Shown here piece by piece: positions 12,297 to 24,900 of a DNA stretch of 64,000 bases. The stretch comes from Rugalucina vietnamica (taxonomy: Eukaryota > Mollusca > Bivalvia > Lucinida > Lucinidae), in assembly GCA_964017185.1 (NCBI GenBank), contig OZ024873.1, positions 49,958,760 to 50,022,759 on the forward strand, read 5' to 3'. A program made the position numbers and the translations under genes. Position 1 is the first letter of the stretch, and the number at the start of each line of letters is the position of its first letter. The notes below the pieces were generated by a model, which saw only the letters and a list, made by a program, of their open reading frames with translations, was not told the DNA's origin and made no database searches.

Positions 12297-12470
12297 TCAC
12301 GTGATTGTATCGTCAAGGCTGAGTTCTGTATTGGGGCAAACTACAATATCGTCCAGATTCTGGTCACAACAACTACTGCTACTACTGCTGCTGCTGCTGT
12401 GACTGGTTCCACATTTCTCGGATTTCTGATTCTCCGTCTCCACTTTGCCATGAAAGCTGAACGGCCATGT
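12297..12470 (-). CDS. TCF21: bHLH gene exon 2 (TWPF C-terminus, polyserine)
   Basis: On the minus strand a pyrimidine-rich TTTGTTTCAG is followed by ACATGGCCGTTC, which reads TWPF, the motif that follows HPVNL in vertebrate TCF21 and musculin. The frame stays open for 57 codons and ends in TGA at 12297-12299. The nine serines are encoded by mixed AGC/AGT codons and are followed by [11 protein letters not shown]. No other TWPF-like acceptor was found between 12.3 and 24.6 kb. The 3' UTR continues below 12297; a plus-strand TTTATT near 11787 could be its AATAAA signal, but this is weak. Confidence 0.9.
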   Translation of the reverse strand, partial: TWPFSFHGKVETENQKSEKCGTSHSSSSSSSSSCCDQNLDDIVVCPNTELSLDDTIT

Positions 12471-12891
12471 CTGAAACAAAAAATACGCAGTTTTGTATTA
12501 TGCTTCTTCTCATTTTTCTCTTCTCATCTCTGAATGTATGTGAGCAAGAACGAGAGCACAACCTTCATTTTGTAACAAAATCTCAGGTCACACTAGGGTG
12601 GCATAAGAGAAAATTTACAGCAAATATCAGCGAAACGTTTAACACTGACACTGATTTGATGAATCATACATGTAGTGGACATGTCAATCAAAATACTTTA
12701 AACTTTATTTGTCCTCTAACCGCTGGAAGAGCCTCGTTTAACCCCAAGTAAGGGCATTGCTAAAATACCGCCGCACTATATTGCGATTATTTTATGACTA
12801 AATGACAATTTTACCAGATGCATTTCTTTCATACCAAAAATCAAATACCAATGATTAAACTGCCACCAAGCAAAGTAGCGGGTCATCCGAC

Positions 12892-12973
<82 letters not shown>

Positions 12974-15900
12974 AATAATAAAGACATGAAGAAGAAGAAA
13001 AAGGAAATCAGGTTCATGTACTTCGTGTTCTTTTTGTTTGTATGCGGCGTCATGCAAGCGTATTTCGAATAATAAATGATTGTATGTGATGCGAGGTTGT
13101 TTTCTATTACAGAATACTACGTTTTGGTTTTGGAATTGACTTTGTAACGAACAGCCGAGCCAAGCCACAGAAACCCCGTCAGTGGAAAAGCATGCTCATC
13201 CACCAAGGGTGGTTTACTGCGCTATATACTCAACACTTACTCGATTCACAAAATCTCGAGTTTAAACTTTGCATATTTCCAAGGGAGGCTGTCCCGTCAC
13301 ATTACTCCCCCCTCCGAGAAGACTCGTCCCGAGTCTTGGCCTGGGGACTACATGGGTAAGGCAACTCCGTTCTCGCAGTTGTCATCATCCCACCGCTGCC
13401 ACCAAATGTAACGTGCAGCCGAGCCAAGCCACAGAAACCCTGTCGGTGGAAAAGCATGCTCATCCACCAAGGGTGGTTTACTGCGCTATATACTCAACAC
13501 TTACTCGATTCACAAAATCTCGAGTTTAAACTTTGCATATTTCCAAGGGAGGCTGTCCCGTCACAACTTTATATAGATTAAAATAATAATTATTATTATC
13601 TTCCAACAATATACCGCTGGCAATAAGCATATGCAGCTTGCAGTTTCAACAAGTAAATCGTTAGAAAGAGGAAATAGTTATTTCTGGCATTTGTACGAGG
13701 TATGGCAGGAAAGTTCGTAGACACCATTAGTATTTTCAACAGGAAAAGAAATTCAGTCAAAATGAATATATCTGGGTTTGCAAAAAATTTTCATGAGCAA
13801 ATAGACGAAATTTTATGAAAATCTGGCCAACACGACATCTTCTACAGCCTTTTATGTGCACCTCCCTAACCGGGAGCGGGGCAAGGGTCAACGTCTCAGT
13901 GACGTTACTTGAAGTTTATTGCTGTCAGTGCTTTATATATTTGTAACAAGTTTAACCGATGTTTCAGAGTTATTCCACATAGGGTCCATGGATATCGGTA
14001 CAATTTTATTATGTGTATCCAGCTGTCAAATGCAGATCTGTGCCAACTGTCTTCAGGTTCTCTGATGACCGGTTGAACATATGAAACCATTTTCATTCGC
14101 TGAGAATGTAAGACGAGTGCCCTTCCGCCGCCGTTTATCATCTTAGATGATCTATCGAGCATCCAAAAATCAACTCTGCCACTTGTAAACTAGTACCAGA
14201 CAAGCTGATAGCTTTTATGTTGTTGTTGTTTATATCATTTCCATCGTGTTTGTTGGCCATTTCCATAACAAAAACACACAATATTATGGTAATCGGCTGT
14301 TCTCCGACGTCAAAATTAATTACGCCATTTTTTCAAACAATTTTTTCAGGCTGCATCTGAAATTTTATTCACAGATATCAAACAGTACTGCCGCGATGGC
14401 CCAAACATTCAGAAAACGTTGTTGATTGAACATTCTTTCAGGATCAAAATATTTTAACGTTACAGCACACTTCCGTGCCGTTTCACAAGCAAAAACAGAA
14501 TGTGAAAATCGTCACATTTTATCACGTTTTGACACCTGCCCCGCATGGCCCTACCCTCAAGCAGAAAAGTGGCCATACCAAACGTGTTGTTACTTCAAAT
14601 TGCACAAAATTTCTGAAATATACTCATAAGATATTGCTGCTTGAAATTGTGCAAAACGCTTCTTCAACAGCGCGTTACTTTTTCTGATAGCTGAAGTGTC
14701 TACGAACTTTCCTGCCATACCTCGTATGTGACGGTGAAATCGGACGTATCTTGATACAGTTGTAACACCTTAAGTAAATTGTACTCAAAATGTAAATATA
14801 CCCATACACTGAAATGTAGGCTTTCGTTATCTGTGATTCGTTTCGGTTGGACCACGGCACAATTTTAAAATGCCTTTCTTAATCTTAATTGAGCCGCCGC
14901 ATTGGAAAACCAACAATCTGCATATGCGAAAACAAAGACGCAGATCAGCTTCGCGGTTACCGCGAAGCTGATCAGCGCCTTTGTTTTCGCTACAAGGATA
15001 GTGCATTTCCTCTACTATCTAAATCCAAAATTTCAAGCTTCTAGCTGTTTTCTATGACTGTACAGGCCAGTTTGTATCAGACCTGGTGGGGAACCCAAAT
15101 TGTTGGTTTTCTCACGCACAGGCTCAATTATTAAAAAAAAGTCACAAATATGTGTGATGTTAAAATGTTGACGGTGTCTTCTGTTGTCGTTTCTTTCCCG
15201 CCTGGTGTCTGAGTTTGGGACAGTACGAAAACATGTCAATGCAATATATAAAAAATACAGAGATTTTTAAGTTGTAAAAATTGAAATTTTTCTGTAGAAA
15301 ATTTTTGATATTTTTCTTATTTTTGCTCAAAACATAGATTGTTCTAACGAGTTCCCACAATCTATGTTTTGGAGCAAAAATAAGAAAAATAGGTATACCC
15401 CTGCATACCCCAGTTTTACTATATATAAGTGGCGTTTAAGGGGGTATTCAAGACACGTTTCCTGATGATTAAATCTGATTTATCATTACGAAAACTTGCC
15501 CATGCAATATATAGATTGTTCTTAAGTTGTAAAAATTGAAAATTTTCAGTACATTTTTTGTGAAATTTTTCCTATTTTTGCTCAAAACATAGATTGTGGG
15601 TACACGTTAGAACCGCCTCGCCGAGACGGTTCTAACGAGTACCCACAATCTATGTTTTAGAGCAAAAATAAGAAAAATAGGTATACCCCTGCATACCCCA
15701 GTTTTACTATATAAAAGTGGGGTATAAGGGGGTATATATTACACGGACATGTTTTCCTGATGTGAACTGTTGGTCCTTCTATTCTTACTACATGGAGATG
15801 GACTACCTGTTTATATACGGAATGTACCATGTCGAAAACATGCCCATGCAATATACAGGTTACAACTGAAAAAAAAGTAATCAGTTGGATTTGTTCACTC

Positions 15901-18900
15901 AAAACATTGATTGTGGTTAAACGTTAGAACCGCTTCGCCGTGTGAGGCGGTTCTAACGAGTACCTACAATATAAGTTATGGATAAAAATGAAGAAAAATG
16001 TTCACCTCTGAAACTATATATAAAATGGGGTTTTAGGGGGTATACTCTTCATGGACATGGTAACCTGATACCATTCAGAGACCGTGATCATGTACCTGTT
16101 TAAAACATTCAGCGTTTCTGCAAAGAAAGCTCCTTTGTTTTCTGACTGTTCAAAATAAATATAGGTGTTGACCATGTTGACCGGTTTTAGAATTTAGAAT
16201 GATAAATCTTAAACCTGCTTACATATCTCATATGTACATATATGACATATATGAATTGATTTCCAAATATAATGTTGGGTTAAAGACGCTTTTAAGTGAG
16301 GGCCTTTCGGAACCTGAATTTTATGGTGACTTGGTTTACAAATTTAAGAAACTTAAAGGAATTAATGATTTTTCTTTTCAGTTCAGAAAAATCATAACAC
16401 GTTACAAACGTATAGGTTATAACTTGAATGTTATGCGACAGTCTGCATGCTTAGTTTTTAACCCAATCATGGTTGATTGCACGCCGGTGGGTCGGGCGTC
16501 AGACTCTATGATGGCCCCGACATAAAGCTATTCATTTTAGTTGGTTGGGGCCGGAGCTTCTTGTCTGTTGCTTGGCCCACCGGGGTCCAACTGGTGTTTT
16601 TCTTTTGCTCCGGAGTTGGTAGGTTATTCGGCGCCCAGGGATCTCCATCGTCGGGCAGCTTACTCAGTCTGTGAGTCCTGGTTTTTGATTCATCAGGATT
16701 TTTATCATGATTTATTTGTTTATTCTTGATGATTCATTGACTAGTTAGAGATTCACCACGAGGACCGAATAACTAACTAAATGTTATGAACCACTGCGGA
16801 AGCTGAGGGTGAGGTTATGGCCGTGTAAAACCGGTTTAAGCCCGCCAGTAACTTTGTGTTACTGATCGTTCCAAGTCGATACTTCTGTGGTGGTTCTTTT
16901 TGTTTTATGTCTTGGTGTTTAAAAAAAAATTTTTTTGTGCTGTTGGCGCCTTATGTATGTTTTCATATTTTTAGTTAAGTTAAGGTAACTGAGTGGCCAC
17001 CTATTGGGAAAATAGCTGCCCATTCGGCTTACGATTGTTTCATGGTATAAGTACCTGATTGTTAGTTTCGTTTTTTCCCACCTCGGTTTTTGGAGTGGGA
17101 ATCTTTTTCTGATTGCGCCTTTTCCTGATCTTTGCCTACTTGTACCTTTTTACATTGTAACTTTAAGTCAGTAATATATACAAATGTATGTTACAAGTCT
17201 GTGTGGGGCTTCGAAATAAATTAACATTTGAAAAATTATAATTGTTAATTTATTACGATACGTTGTCCATATTTACATGCTACAGTGCATACCACCATAA
17301 ACATTGTTTAAGACAGACTATACGGCCCACTCAAGATCATGGTTACTATTTGTGTTGCACTTGAGGCAAAAAAAAATCAACATCTTTGTGTTTTCATGTT
17401 TCTTAGTTTAGGTCGTATAACAACTTAAAACCGCTCAGGTTTATATTCCAGTGATAGTTCTTTTGGGTCATGTGTTTTCGACTTTCACTATAGTAGGTAA
17501 TGGGGATAGTTCAGTACAAGGGTTTCAAATGCTTAATTGAGATCATATACAGCCTAAATATGTCAATGTTCCATGTTGCAGTTAATTAAATACAATGTAA
17601 TCTGTGTGGTTGGATATGAAAATTTGGAGGAAACCTTGACTGCAACTAACATTGTATTTCCAATGTGGCTACGGACTCTACAGGCGATGCAAAAATACAT
17701 TTGACCATATCAGCAGTCTTATATAATTTCTTGACAAAACCTTCAGATATGTTACTAGTTCTAAGTCTGAAAAACAATAAGACCATTCACTCTTCTGTGA
17801 GGATAAATGCAATCATTACGAAAACACACCTATGTAAGTACAGATTTTTCTTGAATTGTGAAAATTGATTTTTTTAGTAGATTTTTTTTATTTTCCTTAT
17901 TTTTGCTCAAAGCATAGATTGTGGGTACACGTTAGAACCGCCTCGTCGAGGCGGTTCTAACGAGTACCCACAATCTATGTTTTGGAGCAAAAATAAGAAA
18001 ACTAGGTAAACCCGTCCATATCCCAGTTTTGCTATACAGAGTGGGGTTTAAGGGGGCATACATTTCATGGACTTGTTTTCCTGCTGTTCAATTGATTCTA
18101 AACTTTCTTTGTCTTCACAGCGAAAGCATTGATACAAAAACTCATGTTCTAATCATGGGTGCAATTTCTTTGGCCTGCCAACTAAAGGCACCAAGAAAAT
18201 TGAAAAAAAAAACATAACAAAAGCACAGTTTCACTTCCTATGGGATATTTCTGTTTCCGAATTGAATTCAGTAAAAAGTACATTACATGGGAAATATGTG
18301 TCTTTAATATTACATGAATATAGGACCTTACTTATTCTTGAACAGAACAGCAAATCAACTTACAAAACACCCAAAATAAAAGTGCAACATCATAACATGC
18401 GAAACAAGGTGATTTTGGACACACGTGAGGATATCGATAAACGTAATAAAATGTACAAATATCTATAGATTCGTCTGAAAATTAAAACGCATGTTACATG
18501 ATATCCGCTTGAAGGATACACAAAATTTCATAAAATTATCCAAGAAAATGAGTAATTGGCATGTAATTACTTGATACAGTTTACTAGACAATGGCGAATC
18601 ACTAAGAGATCTAACGCTATTATTTCAAACACGACCATGGGAATGTTAATCTATTTGACACTAAGAACATCTAACATATCTCAGCTTTACAGGAAAATAA
18701 TAATTTTAATTCATTCAATTTCTTAATGGGAGATAACTCCTGTTGATATGATACCTCCTGCATTAGACAATGGCGAACCAAACTTGACAATGGCGAATCA
18801 ATTAGCCTATAGCCCGAAAGAAACCATTTTAGAAGGGAATTTTTGCACACAAGTGGTGCCATTATCATGCGAGACTAAATGGTGTTCGATAATATCGTGT

Positions 18901-21900
18901 TAATTTGCTTTTGTGCCAACAGCAAATGTCATAAAGGAAAGGTCAATTTTACCGATTTAAGCATGTCTTATTGCTTTAAAGAATCAATGTAAGCCTAAAA
19001 GCAAGATGGTTAAACCACGACTTGCACCAATATTACATGTAGTTACGCAATTGACCAAACCAAATGGTTCCAGGGCAAGCCTTCAAAAAGTAGATTATTT
19101 GTGCACATTCTTTTCACCACACAAAGTATGATTCGAATTTACATGTACATCTTTCTCCGTTTATATCTACCTTCAATGTCAAAACTTTTATCAAAAACAG
19201 GCATATTGCACAACTAGGGATATTAGGCATTAAAGTAATGCAAAAGTGGCCATCATCAAATGCTAAGAAACGAGGTATTTAACGCATTTTATCTGAATGT
19301 TACATTTTGTGGAACAATAAACTAGGCATCTTAGTTAAGGGGTCAAGCGTTTCAGCAACCCTGATTTTATTGTCCGGTGGAATTTTGACTCCATTCTTTT
19401 ACCAAACCCCAAGGCTTAGATGAAAGTAAATGACTGAGTTATAAAAAAAATAATATTTTGTCTAAGTTTCAAGAAATTCTGCAATATCTTTACGAGTGGT
19501 TCGCCATTGTCGATGATTCTCTATTGTCGAGTTCACTGTACTGCATGTATGTTTTTCGAGGCCCATACATGTACGATGTGCATGGCGTTATTTCAACGAC
19601 TGCAACAGATTTGCAGTCAGGATACTATATGTCTATCTGTCGTCTATTAACATTACGCATGATGGGGTTTGTCATTTGTTTGAAATTTGTCTTTAAAGAA
19701 TCTTGAAAAAAAAAATGGACGTTGCTTTTGTGGGGGTTGTAACGCCACCATAACGAAAATTTCATGGAAAGTTAAAAGTAAACAATTATCAGGGGTTGGT
19801 GCAATCAGAATCAAAGCCCCGCCGTGGGGGGCAAAACAAAAATAAAATGAGCTTGTGCAGGAGAAAAATAACAATTTGGGTTCTGACCAGGTCCGACATA
19901 AAAACAGCCTGTACAGTCACAGAAAAAGGCTAGAAGCTTGAAAATTCCGATTTAAGTGGAACACGAATTCTACCATCCGTGTAGCGAAACAAAGGCGCTG
20001 ATCAGCTTCGCAGTGTTACTGCGAAGCTGATCTGCGCATTTGGCTTCGCCTGTGCTGATTGTTGGTTTTCCCATGCGGCGGCTCAAATTCAAAAGAGAAC
20101 AAACGGAAAGCCGAGTCAGCAGCTATTTCCCTAAAGTTCCACTCAATTACTTGAACTTGACCAAATGTATCATTATACGCACATGAAAGCTACAACCAGC
20201 ATATAAATCGACACCAAAACGTAGTTTGATAAACTTTGCCATTTTATAAATCTCACACTTAAGATTCTTTCACATAAACTTTATCCCACCGAAAATGATT
20301 TTCCGGAAATAAACGTTCCATGAAAGGAAGGACTGACAAAACGGAGTTTTGCCGATCTGTTGCTTTTCCAGTCATTCTATATATACTCCTAAAACATTCT
20401 AAGGTCCACTCTATTACACATGGAAATAAGTTAGGGAACACCTGTTATAATGTGACCACCAACCTTGGACTGTATATATTCTTCTTTGTGAAGTTTAGGA
20501 AGAATGTTTTGACAATTTGTCAGAATCTGTAGTCTCCAAAGTTGCTTCTATGTGAAAATGGTTAGCATCAAACATAAACTGCGGCGGAGAGCGGCCATCT
20601 TTGATTCAGAAAAGTTTTGCTAAATTTAAGAAACGCACTGCTAGTCTTTGCGATAACTTCATTATTTGAACTCGCGTTGTCGAATTCTTTCGTTAGCATA
20701 AAGCTGAGACATTGCTTATGGAACTTTGATCATAAAGTCTTTATTTTCTGACCGACTGTCGGCGGTAGGTCGATACTTTTCAGGGGGTAGGTTTCATGTC
20801 CACATTTTGTTCTTTGGGTATACATTTGCAGGTTGTAAATGTTGGGCCAGATATTCGATATGACCCTTTAGGAATCTAAACATGTACGTTCTGGTTATAG
20901 TGTCCTTGCGGAATTATTCTTTTACGGCTTTGTTTGCAAAATATCCAAGAATTTTGCTTTCCATAGAAATCAATGCAAACTGTAGATTTTGTATGATTAG
21001 TTGGTTTGGAGATGAAGCATGAAATTTTAGGTCCGAAGTCATTTATTTATTTAAAACGATCAGATTCAACATTTTATTCCTGTTTTGCTTTCAAAAATTG
21101 AGTTTTGCGGCGTGCAGCAGCAAAAAGGCAAACTTGTATTCTCAAAAACTTGAGTTTTTCGCATATGGCATATTGTATCCTCCGTAGCACAAAGGCAAAA
21201 TGTTGTGACTTTTCATAAATTGGTCTGTAGCTAGGCCAAGGTATGAAATATATTTGATTAAAATTTCAGTATCGCCAGAAAACTGGAAAATGGATTTTTT
21301 CAATCTTTCCCCAACGGCTAAAAGTGTTCCCTAACTTATTCCTATGTGTATATTCCATATATCGTAGTGTAATGCAATCCCAGTTCAACTCAACTTTTAT
21401 GCCAATCCCCATGGACAAATGCTCTTCTTCATTTGCATTATCTTAAATCATGCCTCGAAGTTACTGACTATAGAAATTTGAAACAGGAAATGCCATGTCA
21501 AAGTCGAGATAGACGTGTTTGTAAATCTTAAATTTTGCTAAATATTTGCATTTTTTTCAAAATTAGCTTAAACATGACCATCATTAGCAAAAATGAATTT
21601 TACACAAACAACATTTGCCGCAATGCATCTGACTTTTACGGAAAAAGTCGAACTCGAGTTGAATTTTGTGAATCTATGGAATTTCAGAAAAATACCACGA
21701 TTTTCGAAAAATGCCAAAACTGTTCTATGGGCTTTGGTATGGCGTTTCCTTTTTCAAATGTCTTGTAGTCAGTTACTTTGTGACAATACCTAAAATAATG
21801 CAAATGAAACGGCTATTCTGCGTCCTTTGAGATGTCCATTAAATATTGGTTTAATTTGCCTTAACATTGCGATATGTGGAAAATAATATAGAGGCCCTTA

Positions 21901-24900
21901 GAATTTGTTGCCGACGCAATCAATTCACATACTAATCAAACGAACAAATGTCTAAAGAGACTAAAAAGTGTCACAATAAAATATTAAACAGAAGCGAGGT
22001 GAAAGAATGATATCAATTAGGAAAACAACTGCACAAAATTGTTTATCTTTATTAATATTTTACAAGTCGGATCAGCTAAAAGCTTTCCGATATTTTTACA
22101 GGTGCAGAATTTCAAAATATGAGTTCAGCACACGCGCTTCGAGAAAACAAATAAAAGAAATACTTTGACGTGTTACTCATTTTTTCCCCTCAGACTGATC
22201 TTTATTTATGGATTCTGCCTAAGCCGAATCAGCCAAATAAACAAAATCCTGTAAAATATTGATGCATTTTAGCTTCATCGTGTAAGACTTTCAAACAAAC
22301 AAGTCAGACCATTGCTCTCAAAAGATTATCATTTTCGCCAAAGGTTTATAAATCTATCGTGTCAACAAAAATACAGGATAATTATACATGAACAAATTGT
22401 TTGCACTATGTTTGCTCAGACAATTTAAGCCACATGTAAACATACATGTACCACAAACATTTCTGCAAAAGACTCAAAGAACAATACATAGAACGTTCAT
22501 TTAAAATGACTAATTTTTGCCTCTACCAAAAACAAAATAATGAAACAAGATGCTTGCGATGCTTCTAATCGTCATTTAGAATGCTGACCATGACAATATT
22601 AATTTTGGACTGGAAAGTATTGCTTTAGCATAAATTAATGACACTAAAATTATCAGTGTCGACAAAAAAGCTCTTTGACATTTAAACAGATCCTTTACGA
22701 GCAGTGTACATATCAAATCAAAAGGGGATGGGACATATCGCGGTTTCGGCCACTTAAGCCTCTTCAGTGTCCCTTGAGATTATTTTTGCATCATGGGGTC
22801 AACGAGTATTACTTTAATGCAACTATCAACAGAGAAGTCGATACAAAGAAGTATCCAAATATATTAAACGTTGGTTAGCAAATAAATCTGAACCGATGAT
22901 AGTTTTTTGATTTTTCAGAATATCCTCGCTGACCCCATAGGACCAAACGAAAAATATAACTGAAAATAATAATAATAAAAAAAAAACTCGCATTTGCTGG
23001 CATCATCACGTCAAATATTCATGTAATGTATACCCCCTTGCACCCCACTTTTATTTAGTAAAACTGGGCTATACAGGGGTATAACTATTTTTACCGAGGC
23101 AGTTCTAACGTGTACTCACTATCTATTAGGGATGTCAACCGGAGTCCGAACGTTCGGACTTCGGATCCCGTACCGAAGTTCGGATCCAAATTTTAGCGTC
23201 CGGACGTTCGCTAAAAAATCAAAATGTCTAATGTTTAGGTAAATTTCCATTATTAAATGACAAAAATACGCAGTATCTGCTTAGCAGAATTTAATACAAA
23301 TTTCTAACCATGTAGTGTCAAAGGTCACGGTTTAACAGGTAAAGAGGTAAACGGGACAATGCCGGTCACAAGGAAACGACAATAAACAAAGAAAGGATTA
23401 AAAGTGATAATTTGCCTCTTTTATTTTCTTTCGAAAACGATGTGATTGACACTTCTCCAAGTTTTAAAAATGATAATTATACAGAGCCCGGGAAAACTAC
23501 AATATATATTTTGGGATTAAAGAAAACAAGTAAGCTGACCCGTTTATGCAGAGAAGAAAAACATTCAGAATACCATTAAATTTTCTACATGTATGACGAC
23601 GTCATACAGTTAGTTTTATCATCATGATGTTTGAATGTAGATAAAATTTCCTAAACTGCATGACGTTTCGTTTCTGCACCACATCAACGGAAACAACGCC
23701 AAGCTCAGTAACTCTTGATTATGAATGTACTTTCATAACATACATTTATGTATGTATATATTCATACATAAATGCACATATGATAAGCATGATTCGATCC
23801 GATAGAAAAAAAAAAGATGCGAACGTTCGAACCATCCGGATGTTTGTTTCCGAGCGTCCGAACCCTAAATCTGACACCAAATGACATCCCTACTATCTAT
23901 GTTTTAAGCAAATATAAGAAAAATGTCAGAAAATATCTATGGAAAATCTTCATTTTCAACAACTTTAAAAATCTCTGTACATTGCATGGGCATGTTTTGG
24001 TAATGTATGTACACGTGATTCTGATAACTGCGTTCGATAATATTTAGTTTGAAACCTGGAAACAATATATGCACGCAAAATGTTAAAAATGCGTGTTCAC
24101 GATATTGATCTAGCATTTTACGTTGCATTGCATGGTGGAAGCAAAATGCTCTAGACTAGAAGATCATTTTAATGTCAGATGAAGTAACGTACGTAACATT
24201 GCCATTTATGGCTCTTAGATCTACCTTATTGATTTTCTTGAATAGATGTTTAGCAATTTGAACAAAACGTAACAAAGATGGTTCTTTTTGATATTTTTGG
24301 AAAGTTTCGATTTTAAAAGGTTTTGCTAATGTGTAAAAAAACAATATGTTGAACTTTGGGTCACATATGTTCCTCATTTTTGCTCAAAACATTAATTGGG
24401 GGCACATGTTAGAACCGCATGCGCCGATGCGGTCTAACGATTACCCACAAACTATGTTTTGAGGCAAAAATAATAATAAGACCCCTGTATACCCAAAAGC
24501 CTTTTATTGGGGTGTAAGGGTGTATGCATTTCACAGACATGTTATTCTGATGTTAAGTCGTTGAATATATTTAAAAGTATAATAATAAATATAACTTACC
24601 AAGCTTGTAACTTACCAAGTTTAACGGGTGGATAGCTGATGGCGTGTTCTCTGACGTCACTTCATCGTCCTCACTGTCGAGAATCTGTTTTAAATGTGCT
24701 ATATAGCTAGACGCCAACCTTAGTGTGTCCAATTTAGATAGTTTAGTGTCCGAGGGCACCCAAGGTAGAGTCGTTTTTAATTTCGAGAATGCTTTGCTTA
24801 GTACTCTCATTCTGGAGCGCTCCCTTTCATTAGCAGCATATCTCTGTAACGGATGTGCGTTTTTGTGGTGTTTTCGCGATCCACCATGTTCGCTTTCATC

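Noticed and set aside
12776-13168. Frames with poly-Asn/poly-Ile
   Set aside because: Caused by the (AAT)n(ATT)n microsatellite; the region is bHLH intron.
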